This document shows, in pieces, positions 1 through 11,639 of a stretch of DNA of 64,000 bases (position 1 is the stretch's first letter; each line of letters starts with the position of its first letter). The notes under the pieces were generated by a model. It made no database searches and was not told where the DNA came from. It saw only the letters and a list, made by a program, of their open reading frames with translations. This DNA is from Tetradesmus obliquus (lineage: Eukaryota > Chlorophyta > Chlorophyceae > Sphaeropleales > Scenedesmaceae), in NCBI GenBank assembly GCA_030272155.1, contig CP126202.1, forward strand, positions 310,001 through 374,000, read 5' to 3'. The translations under genes and the position numbers were made by a program.

Positions 1-1266
1 AACAAGCGTTAGTGTGTGCCCTTGCTGTTCAGAGCTGGTGCAAGAGCAAGCAGATCATACCTGATTCACCAGCCAGTGCTGATGCAACTGGTAGGTTGCC
101 AACCTTCCAGTGGAAGTGCACCACCAACTAGGCTGCCAGACAATGAATAGTCTGCCAAAGGCTGCTGCATCTGCAAACCATGCTGACTGGGTGTGTGAGC
201 AGCGTGCCATGCGTAGAAGAACCATGTTTGCAGGAACCATGTGTTCTGAACACCCACCTTGCTGCAGGATGCAGGGCGGAGACCGCCCCGGCTGTCACTG
301 CACAAGCATTATTCATGCACCTGCCAGTGCCCCAAGACACGCACCGCAACACAGGCTGTTGAAACACGTCTGCACCAATCAACATGATCGGATGTAGCTG
401 CTGTGCTGCATACTGACCTATACGCCGTCAACGCAAATCATCAGGCCCTACAATCATCCTCTGAACAGGCAAAGTTGTTCTAAATGGAGGTATGCTGCTG
501 CATTTCAAACACCGCAGCATGGTGGCCTACAGCACTGTACCAAAATGTATACCAAAGCACCAGTCCAACCATATGTTCAGGCACATCACACATGTTTACA
601 TTGTGTGTGAAAGACAAACATCAGCGATGACACACTGTGGCGTGACAGACTTCACCACGATGCCTGTACCACACTGTTTTGTCGCACAATACAGCAGCAA
701 CCACCCAGTGACCTAGCAGCGACCGCAAGGCAAGTAACAGAAAGCCCACAAGCCGCCAAACAAACAAGGGCTGCACTGTAGCACAACATGATGTAAGTGT
801 GTGCACCTGACCGTGGCAAGTATTGTGTCCAGCACACCCTGCTAGAAAAAGGAAGAAACACCCAGCAAGTTGGCATAACAGGTGGCCCACAAACAACAGG
901 CAGACCATCAACCAACCCACCGGATGTTGACCCCAACCACAGCAAGCAGTATTCTGTGGGGCTGGAACTACAAGCTACCGTGACGTTGCAAACCTGCTGC
1001 TAGACATCTGAGCTATCTGGAATGCATAGCAGATGAGGGCCACCAGACGAGCACGTGTAGCATGTGTCTGAGCCAGACGACTGCTTTGGTGTGACGCACT
1101 GGCTGCAGCGCATAGTCTGAAGACATCAAGACTCGTGCTGCCTCACAGGTTGGCAATGCATGTAGTGCATCAGTGCCCAAACTCAACTCATGTACTCGCT
1201 AATTGGACCTACTTGCTGACGACGTGTTAAATGACTACCTTGACAGCTGTGTAGGGTGCGGTGCAC
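1..1266. other. No gene recognised at left edge
   Basis: I see no open frame with convincing protein character and no closing chain of splice sites here. It may hold the 3' flank of the bZIP-like gene that ends at 1267, but no TGTAA motif lies close to that stop on the minus strand. Confidence 0.4.
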
Positions 1267-2098
1267 TCACTGCTGCTCACTGGCTGCCTGTTGCTCCAAT
1301 GCCACAGCAATCTGCTGCTGCCAACCAACAGGCCAGCGCCGCTGTTGCTGCTGCAGCTCACACGCTGCATCTGGCTGGAGCTCAGCTGCTGCATCTGGCT
1401 GCAGCTGTTGCCACATCTGCTGATGCTGCTGCTGCTGCCCTGATGCTGCTGCCATCTGCAGGTGAGAGTAACCATGCTGCTGCTGCTGCTGCTGCGGCGG
1501 CGGTGGCCCCACCAGCTGCCTGTACTGCCGGCACTCCTGCTGCAGCGCCGCCAGCTGCTGCTGCGCCTCCGCCAGCAGCGCCTGCAGGCTGCCGTTGGCC
1601 TGGTGCAGCTGCTGGTTGGTGGCCACAGTGGCCTGCCACTTGCGCGTTACGTCAGCCAGGCGGCCCAGCAGCGCGCTGTGGTCGGACGACAGCGCCGCGT
1701 GACCCGCCTGCAGCTCCGCAACCTTGTTTGTTGCTGCTGCAAGCTGCAGCACAAGTAACGGAAGTGGCAGCAGTAGAGCAGCAGCAGCGCGTGAGCACTT
1801 GTGCCAACGTCCTGGCGTGTTCTAGCTGGCTGTTGCACACAATGTTGTGCGGCTGCTGTAGAGACTTCAGAGCTGATCTATGTTCTGTAACACTATCACC
1901 AGGATGACTGACGCGTCACAGCAAACCTTGCTGCAATAAGCAGCAGGCTTAACGAAGCAGGTAAGTAGTGAAGCTGTTGGCGATAGGTCGTTCACCTGTT
2001 TATTCACAACCTCCTCTTGCCGCTGCTGCTTCAGACGTCGCCGGCTGCCCCTGATGCTTTCAGAGTACCTCTTCTGTTGTACGGCAGGTTGCAGCATC

Positions 2099-2144
<46 letters not shown>

Positions 2145-2742
2145 GCACCAAGGAGGCTGCCGGGCCAGCAGTGCCCTCGCTGCCTACATCTGCACTGGGC
2201 TCTGTCCCACTGAACAATTCCGCCCCTGCTGCTGCTGCCGCTGCTGCATCGGCTGCCATGGCAAGGTTGTTAGCAGTACAGCAGTTGTCGATTGCTGGCG
2301 ATGCACATGGATGCCGGCTGTAGCTGGCCCCAGCAGGGCCGGGGCGCGGCGCTGCTGCAGCCTCCGCAGTGCTTGTTGTAGCCGCAGGTGATGCTAAGCT
2401 GCTGTTGATGTTGGTGTGAGGCAAGCCGTGCCAGTGGCTGCTGCTGCTCCCTGGTTGCACTGCAGCAGCTGAGAAGCCTGCAACCCCACTGGAGCACCAT
2501 TGGCCCCCCAGCTCCAGCAGGTGCGGCACCCGCTGCTCTGCTGCTGCTTCGCCTGACCAAGAAGCGAAATGGCTATGCTCGGCGTCCTCATTTCCTACTG
2601 CGCTGTACGAGAGGGTTGATGGCTCCACGTAGCTCGAGGCGAGTCCGCAAGGAGGGAAGCACTCTTGCTGTAGGCCGGCTGCTGTAGACTGTGTTAAGCG
2701 TGCTTCACTGGTATATATGTCATCAAACATAGCGTGTTGCAT
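1267..2742 (-). CDS. bZIP-like transcription factor, two exons
   Basis: Two exons read on the minus strand: 2742-1996 and 1743-1267. The intron has a CAG|GTGAAC donor and a TGCTGCAG acceptor, and both sides are phase 0, giving 406 aa. The start is the ATG at 2742. The first ~210 residues are low complexity (Ala, Ser, Gly), including a poly-Ala run. Residues ~225-250 are strongly basic (SIRGSRRRLKQQRQEE) and resemble a bZIP DNA-contact region. Directly across the splice junction comes a heptad-patterned coiled coil (LAAATNKVAEL, then HSALLGRLADV), followed by a Gln-rich tail. The residue aligning with the invariant bZIP Asn appears to be Tyr, and the spacing to the first zipper leucine is not canonical. 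DNA binding is therefore doubtful, and a coiled-coil adaptor is the alternative. An upstream exon cannot be excluded. Confidence 0.55.
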
Positions 2743-3503
2743 GATCTGTTGTCAAGCTCTGCCTGCGAACTGGGAAAATCTTGAAGAGGCTTGCTAGGTG
2801 AGTTGATAGGATACATACATTGTTTGCATACATAAGAGTAATTCGCCACATGCGCAAGCCGGTGCTGAAAGTACACTGGCGGTCCAATGCCTGGATACTC
2901 GAACATTGTCAGTAATGGTTACCAGGCAAGAGCACTGGCCTTTTTTGGCCAGTTCATACCCACAACGGGTGAAGATAAACAGGAACACTGTCAGAGTTCA
3001 CGTCAATGTGGCCTTATTATGAGCCTGTGCGTCCGCGTAACATCAGCGTGATGATTACACGGACCACACTGCTGTATCAGGACGGTACGCTTCCTCCCTG
3101 ACGATGCATGCACAACCATATATGCTGCTAACTACACTATTATTCTTTTGAGCGTGCCGTGAGAGTGTGGCGTGCATGCACTGTTGACGTAACACAAACA
3201 CGGCACACCCAGCAGACTCCCTTGGCCTGTCCAGGTCTTGTCGGCCTTATGCTGTGTGCACACCCTTGATCGCACACTAGTACTAGACCATCAAGCAATG
3301 CTACAAATGCTCATTGCCATCAACAGCTGGCGCAACTCTTGATTTACATTTGGCCCTGTATCAAACAGTGCCGCACCGCCGCAGCGCCGGCACAGCACAC
3401 ACAGCACCCACACACAGCAGACACAGCGCCTACCATGCAGCAGAAGAGCACGTGCTCTTCATTCGCTGCAGTGCCAGCCCAAACCCCCACCCCGCGTCCA
3501 TTC
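2743..3503. other. Intergenic, no gene seen
   Basis: This 760-bp stretch separates the start of the bZIP-like gene (2742, minus) from the end of the next minus-strand gene (3504). I found no coding exon. It should hold the bZIP gene's promoter and the neighbour's 3' UTR. Confidence 0.4.
3344..3348 (-). terminator. Candidate poly(A) signal TGTAA
   Basis: TTACA on the plus strand reads TGTAA on the minus strand, about 156 nt past the stop codon at 3504. TGTAA is the usual polyadenylation signal of volvocalean and sphaeroplealean algae. A five-base motif is weak evidence alone; its position is what suggests it. Confidence 0.35.
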
Positions 3504-4662
3504 TCAAGCCATTTCTGCCAAGCGCTGCAGCACATCAGCAGCTCGCTTCGATCGTTGCATGACAAACGGCTCCACGCGCCGCTTCACATCTGCCCAGCTC
3601 TTCACCCCCATCAAGCCGTCCTGCACCTGCTGCAGCCCCTCCTCATCAGCCATGAACAGGTACCCGCTGCGCTTGCCGTGCCGCCGCTCTGCTGCTGCTG
3701 TCTCGGGTGTGGTGATGAAGACCTGCCGCGCGCGGCTGCCGCTCTTGCCATAGGCCTTGAGGGAGCAGGCATAGCTGCGGCTGCCGACACTGATGCTGAT
3801 GATCGAGTTAGGCCTGCTGGATCCGAGTTGGGCCTGCTTGTCTGATTTAGAGCAAGCTGGGTCGTCGGCAGGCGGCGCCGATGCCTCCCCGCTGCTGTCT
3901 GCCTCTGCGGCTGCCTCAATAATGCTGGGCAGCTCAGGTTCCGCATCATGGTCCATGTCAGCCTGCTCCTCTGCAGCTGCCGCTGCTGCTGCTGGTGGTG
4001 GTGGTGGCGCTGCTGCTGCTGCTGCAGGTGGCGCTGGGGTACGTGGGGTGGCGGCAGCGGCAGCATGGGTGTTGCTTGCAGGATCCACTGCAATGATGAA
4101 GCATGCAGGACAACAGCATCAAATGCAGCCAGGCAAGGGTGAGCTGCAGCGGCCGTGTACAGGCCGGAAATAGTGTAAACTCATACATGCAATTCTCACT
4201 CACATTGTGATGAGCGACCAGTTTGTTCCTGGAAAGCCATTTTGCAGTGCCTGCAAGGCCTCTCTGCTGCTACCGGCAAGCTGGCACTGGCTGCAGGTCC
4301 TGCTCTTTCCTGAGAGGCTGCCATCTCACTCCTGGAAGGGGCATAGCGTGTCGATTAGCTCGTCAGCCGCTGTCACATCCGCAATGCGCTGGCTGAGAAG
4401 CACAAGCTGAGCCGATGTGCCTCCATTTAGAAGGCATATTAGCATGGCTGTGTCAGCGTATTGTCGACATGACTTGGCGCCAAAGGTGTTTGCCGCACTG
4501 CGCTGCACTGAGTGCTGGCAGCTGCTACCACGCAGCTCTCACAGCTCACCTTCACCCACATCAAAAGAAAACCTCTTGACAAAGCCAAACCGATCCTGTG
4601 TTGGTAGCAGCAGCAGCAGCAGCAGCAGCGGCAACAGCAGCAAGCATATGGTGAGGGCTAGC

Positions 4663-4693
<31 letters not shown>

Positions 4694-5110
4694 GCAAGGC
4701 GAGTGTGCATTGTCTCGCTCACTATGCAAGCCCGGCTGGGCCAGGCTGTGCTGGCACTGCAGGTTCTCGCAAGTTTTGTCTCAGCGGCAAGCTCCCTTGG
4801 GAGCCAATGTGCTAGTGGGCAAGCGCCGTGTAACTACAATGCTTTTCACTTGGGAGCGCCGACAGCTGCTTGTTCTGCTATGGCGTGGTTTACATTGCTG
4901 TCCTTTCCTGATGCAACTGCCTTCAGCTCCCCAAACAGGCCAGTTTAGCCTCGCAACCCCAACCATGTGAGGGCACTTGAACGCCGTTGATGCTCGCTGT
5001 CGGTCAAACCCACCACAGCTGAGTCTGATAAATGACTACGGCCACACGTTGCTGCACATGTAGCACGCAGTGCATGTTGCTTCTACTGTGCTTATCAGCC
5101 GCCGGCCAGC

Positions 5111-5143
<33 letters not shown>

Positions 5144-5519
5144 CAGCTGCAGCCACCAACTAGAATAGTGCTGAACCTGCAGTTGGGGTGAGGTGGCTTA
5201 CCGTGTAAGAGACTACTAGCTCCAGGGACCATATGTTGTGCTCGTACACTCCCCTGTTTTCAAGCGCACCGAGCGCCAGGTCCTTGATGAGGCGCAGTCG
5301 CTGTGCATCACTCACTGCAGCAGTAGGAGCAGCCATTGAGGCTGCCCGTGTCACCTCAACACAGTACCTGCCGTAGAAAAGCAGCAGGAGGGTCGTACTG
5401 GGAGACACCCTGACAGCAACCATGGCAAAAGCAAGGGGAACAGTGGACGATGCAGCTGCTGTTGCTGCACAGCACTTGGTGGCAAGAAAGCCCACCACTG
5501 CTGTTAGAAATGCAGACAT
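3504..5519 (-). CDS. Unrecognised protein, four exons, 373 aa
   Basis: Exons on the minus strand are 5519-5202, 4502-4330, 4250-4204 and 4087-3504. Donors are ACG|GTAAGC, GGA|GTGAGA and AAT|GTGAGT, acceptors all end in CAG, and phases 0, 2 and 1 close with no frameshift (1122 nt). The N-terminus is hydrophobic (MSAFLTAVVGFLATKCCA, then STTLLLLFYGRYCVEV), suggesting a signal anchor or one or two membrane spans. The next exons read as an ordinary folded region (ADTAMLICLLNGG, QLVLLSQRIADVTAADEL). The last exon has an Ala/Pro-rich linker and then a basic region of ~95 residues (ARQVFITTPETAAAERRHGK). I recognise no family. The 700-bp first intron carries CAG repeats and could hide another exon. 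The ATG at 5519 is the simplest start. Confidence 0.55.
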
Positions 5520-6187
5520 GTCTTCGCGCGATCATTTCTGCAAGGAAATGCATCTACTTGCTGCTGCACTCTGCTTTCCTTTGCTGCTTTTGTCACAGCT
5601 AGCGAAGTGGTTATCTGTAACGGAACTTTTGGCATACTATGCTATGATAGCTGACTTGAGAAAAGCAGCAGCAGAGTAGCTTCAGCGGCAAGAATGGATT
5701 TGCTGAATTCTGGTTCACCAGAACGCACCTCTGTGGTGCTTGCGCGGATTGTCGCGACTGGTAGTTGCTGGAGCAGCAGGGACTGCTGGAGAGCTGCGAT
5801 CACAGGCGACTGCTGTGCACTATGCAGGTACCTGCACCAGTGGCACCTGCACTGCAATGCTGCTAGCCCGCCCTGCCCAGTTGTTTGTCTGCTACAAGCG
5901 CAAGTAAAAACCAAATATGCATATTGAGCGCTAAACGTTTATTATTCAGACAAAGCAATCGCCGGTGTGTCATATACCCAAGCGTGCTGTGTTCCGGCGA
6001 ATTGTCTATTTTGCGGTGCACCGTGCCAACTTAGCCCGTTCTTTTACCATTTTATGGTGTAGATCGTTTTAATACACCAATCTGGCGTTGACCTGTTGCA
6101 GCTGAACATCAGCTAGACGTGGCGTGCTCCTCTGCTTCGACGTATCACCCTCACAGCGGCCGCATCGTGCCTGCCTTGTTACCCATC
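5520..6187. promoter_or_regulatory. Divergent intergenic region
   Basis: Genes start leftward at 5519 and rightward at 6188, so this ~670-bp interval probably carries both promoters. An open minus-strand frame at 5914-5642 might be a 5' exon of the left gene, but I could not join it in phase. I see no clear TATA box. Confidence 0.35.
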
Positions 6188-7105
6188 ATGGATGACACCG
6201 TTTACGGCATCTTCGGAACCAAGCTGGATGACGGGAGCTACACCAGGTGCGCAGATCAGGTGCAGCAGTACTTCACAGCTGCTCATGCGACGAGTGCATC
6301 CAAATAGCGTGCAACTATCACGGCGTGGCAGTAATTCAATCGCTGGTTGTCGCCTGTGTGGTTACATTGAGTCGTTCTCGTAAAGAAACGTTCGGAACAA
6401 CGCATCTTGAAATGCATGCACCTGCACTTGCTGCTACTGCTTCTGCTGCTGCATGCAGGGCTGCAGACGGCTCATGGCCGTATGCACTGCTCAATCACAA
6501 GGGAAACGACCTTACCTACAGGCCTCAGGAGCACCTGTTAAACAACCCGAAGTCGTGTGGCCTTGGCAGGCGGCAGGAGCGCAAGCACTTCATTGCACGT
6601 TGCGTGACTGACATGCAGCTGGTCCCCTGGACAGAGGAGGCCAAGAAGGGCTTCCGCAGCGGCATCTGCCGCGGCCGAGGCCCCTGCAGATACAGGTTTG
6701 TAGTGAATCAGTTACGTTGTATGCTGCGAACACATAGCATGTGACTCAGCACCTGTTGTGTCGCAGCAGCAGCAGCAGCACTGCTGAGCTGCTGAGCAGC
6801 GAGGGTTCTGCAGCAGCTGCCTTTGTGCAACAGCGTTTGTGCAGCACAGCTATAGCTGAGCAGGAATGACTCTGCAGTGTGCAGTCATACATACCCAGGG
6901 AGATCTTTGTCTAACAAACTCAATTTGTGTACTGTCAGGGCTGCAGCTGGCTCAGCGTGATGTTGCGGCATGCATCGGAACCTGCTTGCCCCGTTCCATT
7001 TTTGTCTGACTCGCATCATTGCACTCTACTGAGCACTTTTTGCTGCAGCATCAAAGCTCCTTAAATATGCACATTCACAGCTGCCTATACGCGTGTTGCC
7101 CCGCA

Positions 7106-7140
<35 letters not shown>

Positions 7141-7645
7141 CCACATACTTGCAGGTACTGGCTGCAGCACGTTAATGGCACTCAGGAGGAGGCCTGGAGC
7201 GGCGTGGGAGGGGACGAGCTGATGCCTGTGCTGCGGGAGGCTGTGCAGGTGAGCTGCAGCACATTGGAAGAGCTTTAAAACGTGCTCTGCTTCTTTTGAA
7301 ACGTACTCTGCTTCCTGATGCGCTCATCAACTGAGGCGGTGCAGGTGAGCTGTAGCTCGTTGGGTGAGCTGTGAAGATGCGCTTTGCTTCTTGACGCCCC
7401 GTGACCAGGGTCCGGCGAGGTGGCCAAGCTTGCAGTAATCAGGGTCTTGGCCCAGCATGTACTTTCAGGGTGTAACTCGGCCACTGCTGGCCAAGATCTT
7501 TGCTGCAACTATGTGGAGTCCCTTATACACTGCTCAATAACTGGCACTGTCAGCCCACACAAGCTGTCCCAGAAGTAGTGTGTCAGTAAGCAACACAACA
7601 CTGTTCAACGTGCTGCCCCTAACCGCCGTGACTGCCGCCTCCGCC

Positions 7646-7679
<34 letters not shown>

Positions 7680-10458
7680 CAACCGCCTCCTCTTCCACTG
7701 CCAGGAGTGGCGCCGCGCCACACAGCCCAACGTGCCTGCAGCTGCAGCGCAGGCTGCACCTGGCGATGTTGAGGCGGCTGCACCAGCAGGTGACAACTTT
7801 GATGACACTGCAGACCATGATCAGCAGGAGCCACATCATCATGACCATGATGAGTCAGCAAGCCCTGCAGAGCTGCACACACCAACACCAGCCCCCGCAG
7901 CAGCAGCCAAGCAGCGCGCTGCCGAGGCAGCTGCCTCTGCAGCAGCGGCGGCAGCAACAGCAGCAGCGGCAGCAGCAGCAGGGCACAGCTCAGCAGCAGC
8001 GGCTGCGACACCCAAGCGCGGCAGCGGCACAGCAGCAGCAGGTGCGTCGCGCCAAAGAGGCCCAAGAAGACAAACGGGGCACGCAGCACGCCTGCAGCAG
8101 CAGCAGCAGCAGCACGCCAGGGTGGACCATCAGTGGCGGGGGGTCTGGCGCAGCCTGCAGGGGCTGCTGCTGCTGCTGCCGCTGGCGGTGTGGCCGGCAG
8201 CAGTGCTGCTGCTGCTGCCGCTGGCGGTGTGGCCGGCAGCAGTGCAGCTGCTGCTGCTGCTGCTGCCGGCCCAGGTGCTGCTGGCATCAGCGAAGCGGAG
8301 CAGCTGCTGAGCTTGACAGTTGGTGCAGCAGCGGCGGACCCAAACTGGCGCAACGTGAGTGTGGTGGAGTGATGTATGTTCGGCAGTGCCAGAAAGGCAA
8401 GGCAGCCGGCGAGCAACCACCCTACATTGTAAAAGCATCGATATTGCCCTCGTTTCAGTGAGTGGCCGTGCCTGCTGAAATGCATCGTTGCATTGCATCT
8501 GGGCTTTACAAGCCTTCCAGAACATGCATGCTCTTGCATACATTCATTAGCTGTGAACCAGGCATTGTGTGCAGCACCCGCCCTCGTGGCGCTGGCAACC
8601 AACACGCTGCAGATGGAGCGGCGCAAGGCCATGTGCTGGGCCTTCGAACCATGCATGCGTTCGCCCCTGTAACTGCATGCAACAGTAACCTGTCTGCAGC
8701 ACCCTGCGTCCGTGGCGCTGCTCAACAACGTGGCGCTGATAGAGCGAGAGCAGGCCATCTGCTGGGCACTCAGTAATGCATGCTTCACTCCTGCAGCAAC
8801 ATGCAACTGCAATCTGCTTGCAGGGACCGGCCGTGGTGGCGCTGGCCCACAACGCGCCACGGATGGACCGCCACAAGCATTTCCTGAACATTTGCGATGA
8901 ACATGCTTTCGCCCCTGTGAAAACATGCAATCTGCTTGCAATCTGCTTGCAGGAACCGGCCGTGGTGGCGCTGGCCCACAATGCGCTGCGGATGGAGGGC
9001 CACAAGGCAAGCACTGGAACAAGCCTGCATGCTTTCGCCCATGTCACATCATGTAACTGCAATGTGCGTGCAGGACCGGGCCATGGTGGATCTGATGAGC
9101 AATGTGGCGCAGATGGAGCGGGAGCGCGCCAAAACGGAGCGCGACCGCAACGATAAGGTGTTGCGGCTCGTGATGTACGACGTAGACGTGCTGAAGGTGC
9201 GTGTTGCAGCTGTTGGATGTAAGATGGCGCTGCACGCTCTAGCATGTTGTGCTACGCCGTGCTTGGATGGGGTGCTGCACGTGGTTGTTGCATGTTGTGT
9301 GTACTGCACGACCTGAGCGTGCTGACAAGGCATGCTGCACAGCTGTAGCCTGATCCAGAGTGTGTTGCTTGAATGGGATTCGGCATGTACACCGAGGCCT
9401 GCGCTGCACGGCTTGAGAATGCTACAGTGTGGTTGCTACAGCCTGGTGCTGCGTGGCCTGGGCGTGCTGACGGTACGTGCCGCAATAAACTGTTAGCAGT
9501 GCCGAATCAGCCAATGAGGTGGCTGCTGCAAATTGTGTGTGCTGCTGGTACTGGGGGTGCTGCAGGTGCGTGCTGCACCTTGTGTGAGCTGGACAGGTGT
9601 ATTGTGTTCGCCACGCTCTCTGTCCAGGCGTTATAAATTTAGGACAGGACTGCTTCCTACTAACAGTGGCTGGCAGCTACATTGCTGGACTGCACTTTCT
9701 GTGCATTCATGCATCCACCGACATACCTGCGCCCCGGCTGCTGCTGATGCTGCCGCTGCTACTGCTTCTGCTGTTGCCACGTTATCGCCGTGCTGTGCTG
9801 CTGCCGTGCTGCTGTTTGCTGCTGATGTGCTGCTGATGTGCTGCTGCTGCTACTGCTGCTGCAGGGTGGTGCTGGTGCGGCAGGCGGCCCTGGCCTGCTG
9901 CCTGGGGGCAACCTGCAGGTGGGCAGAACGCTGCTTTTGCTGCATCATCATCAGTGCAGAAGCAGTCAGGGGCAACCAGCTGTGGCCACATTACATGGCA
10001 GCTACAGCTGTCAGTGGCAGGCAGCAGCAGGATGGCTCAAGCTACGACAGTGCAGCATTCCACTTGCGCAGGCGCTGCTGTCACACTGCAGGTGGCTGCA
10101 GGCCCTAAACTGCCCTTGCTGAGCCAAGGCAGCGCCGCAATATGCCAGGCAGTAACAATCTGCACTGTTGTGCTCTGCGTTTTGCTTGCATGCCATAGCG
10201 GTGCAGTTTGCTCACCGTCAACTGCATGTTCGGCGGAGGGTGGAGCAACAGTATAACACAGTGCTGCTGTCCAGAGGTCAGGAATTTCTGAGTGCAGCCC
10301 ACTATGAAGCACAACCTTGTCACTGCCAAGACCTCTGCCATGCAGTGTGCAGAGCCGCGCTCTTCACACACTTGATGCTGCTTTCTGACTTGCTGCTGCT
10401 GCAGGCGCTGCCTGCCAGCATGGCTGGCGCCCGGCTTGTTGAGGAGGAGGCTGACTAG
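6188..10458 (+). CDS. Unrecognised low-complexity protein, nine exons, 398 aa
   Basis: Exons: 6188-6246, 6459-6695, 7155-7248, 7705-8041, 8161-8354, 9074-9196, 9428-9472, 9865-9918, 10405-10458. Splice phases close to 1197 nt. The first ~130 residues look folded and basic (PYALLNHKGNDLTYRPQEHL, RKHFIARCVTDMQLVPWTEE, YWLQHVNGTQEEAWSGVGGD). Next come an Ala-rich acidic/His stretch (DHDQQEPHHHDHDESA) and Ala/Gly runs. A charged helix follows (MVDLMSNVAQMERERAKTER), then a short C-terminus ending LVEEEAD. I do not recognise the family. Exons 7 and 8 are small and rest on phase and splice sites alone. Four partial copies of exon 6 lie before it. One of them, 8953-9006, has an intact acceptor, an AAG|GCAAGC donor and symmetric phase, so it may be a real exon. 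The last exon is repeated downstream. Confidence 0.55.
8568..9073 (+). repeat. Four echo copies of exon-6 start
   Basis: Units of ~125 bp each contain an acceptor (TGCAG) followed by ~55 nt resembling the first part of the exon at 9074. They start near 8570, 8701, 8827 and 8953. Encoded cores are ALVALATNTLQMERRK, ASVALLNNVALIEREQ, AVVALAHNAPRMDRHK and AVVALAHNALRMEGHK, against AMVDLMSNVAQMERER in the full exon. The spacer is also shared (GCATGC.TTCGCCC..GT). The first copy has lost a base and is out of frame. Confidence 0.8.
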
Positions 10459-11500
10459 GCTGCAGTCGCACTGCATGGGTGCAATGAAGCGGCTGGAAGC
10501 CCCTCAGGGCAGAGCCATTGGAGCAGTGTGCTATTAAAATCCGCTACACTGCCTTTACCAGCACTGGCGGATTGTATGCATTGTCAGCTGCGTAGCAGCA
10601 GCAGCCTGCAGCTGGCTTGATCACAAAGCGGGTGGCTTAGGCTGAGCCTTGCCTGTGGCAGCGCCAGTTGTGGCTGGCGCCCGGCTTGTTGAGGAGGAGG
10701 CTGACTAGGCTGCAGCCGCACTGCATGGGTGCAATGAAGCGGCTGGAAGGCCCTCAGGGCAGAGCCATTGGGGCAGTGTGCTATTAAAATCCGCTACACT
10801 GCCTTTACCAGCACTGGCGGATTGTATGCATTGTCAGCTGCTGCTGCTGCTGCTGCTGCTGCTACGCAGCAGCCTGCAGCTGGCTTGATCACAAAGCGGG
10901 TGGCTTAGGCTAGTGCCAGTTCTGGCTGGCGCCCTTCAGGTTGAGGAGGAGGCTGACTAGGCTGCAGCCGCACTGGAGGGTCCGACGGGTGAAATGAAGC
11001 GGCTGGAAGCCCCTCAGGGCAGAGCCATTGGGGCAGTGTGCTGTTAGAATCAGGTGCACTGCCTTGACCAGCACTGGCAGATTGTATGCATCGTCAGCTG
11101 CTGCTGCTGCTGCTACGCAGCAGCCTGCAGCTAGCTTGATCACAAAGCGGGTGGCTTAGGCTGAGCCTTGCCTGTGGCAGCGCCAGTTCTGGCTGGCGCC
11201 CGGCTTGTTGAGGAGGAGGCTGACTAGGCTGCAGCCGCACTGCATGGGTGCAATGAAGCGGCTGGAAGGCCCTCAGGGCAGAGCCATTGGGGCAGTGTGT
11301 TGTTGAAATCCGCTACACTGCCTTTACCAGCACTGGCAGATTGTATGGATCGTCAGCTGCTGCTGCTGCTGCTGCTGCTATGCAGCAGCCTGCAGCTGGC
11401 TTGATCACAAAGCGGGTGGCTTAGGCTGAGCCTTGCCTGTGGCAGTGCCAGTTCTGGCTGGCGCCCGCCAGGTTGAGGAGGAGGCTGACTAGGCTGCGCT
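10405..11500 (+). repeat. Five tandem ~250-bp copies of last exon plus 3' flank
   Basis: The C-terminal coding end (GGCGCCCGGCTTGTTGAGG...GCTGACTAG) recurs near 10427, 10676, 10927, 11197 and 11459. The first four copies are followed by the same ~200-bp flank, containing GGGCAGAGCCATTGG, ACTGCCTTTACCAGCACTGG and TGATCACAAAGCGGGTGGC; the fifth breaks off just after the stop codon. Later units carry a CTG run of variable length before CTACGCAGCAGCC. Only the first copy joins in phase to the upstream exon, so the rest are probably 3' UTR or untranscribed flank. Confidence 0.85.
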
Positions 11501-11639
11501 GGTTGAGTGAGTGAGTGATTACCCAGGCAGCTCTGCAGCTCCTGAGTAAGTTGGGGCTAAGAGGGTGTGTGTGGCCAGGGGCAGCGCTGCTGGGCTTCAA
11601 ACCTTCTACCTGTCCGACTATGCTGAAGTGGCTTCAAAG

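Noticed and set aside
7421..7560. Possible exon (EVAKLAVIRVLAQHVLSG) in the 6188-10458 gene
   Set aside because: No acceptor gives the needed phase, and joining 7248 directly to 7705 is in phase with good sites.
7679..9022. Long open frame on the minus strand (447 codons) opposite the 6188-10458 gene
   Set aside because: It is the antisense shadow of Ala/Gln-rich exons, CTG runs and echo repeats. The plus strand has a consistent exon chain.
10074..10122. Possible exon before the terminal exon (ALLSHCRWLQALNCPC)
   Set aside because: Runs into a stop and resembles a weak echo of the terminal exon start. Skipping it keeps the frame.
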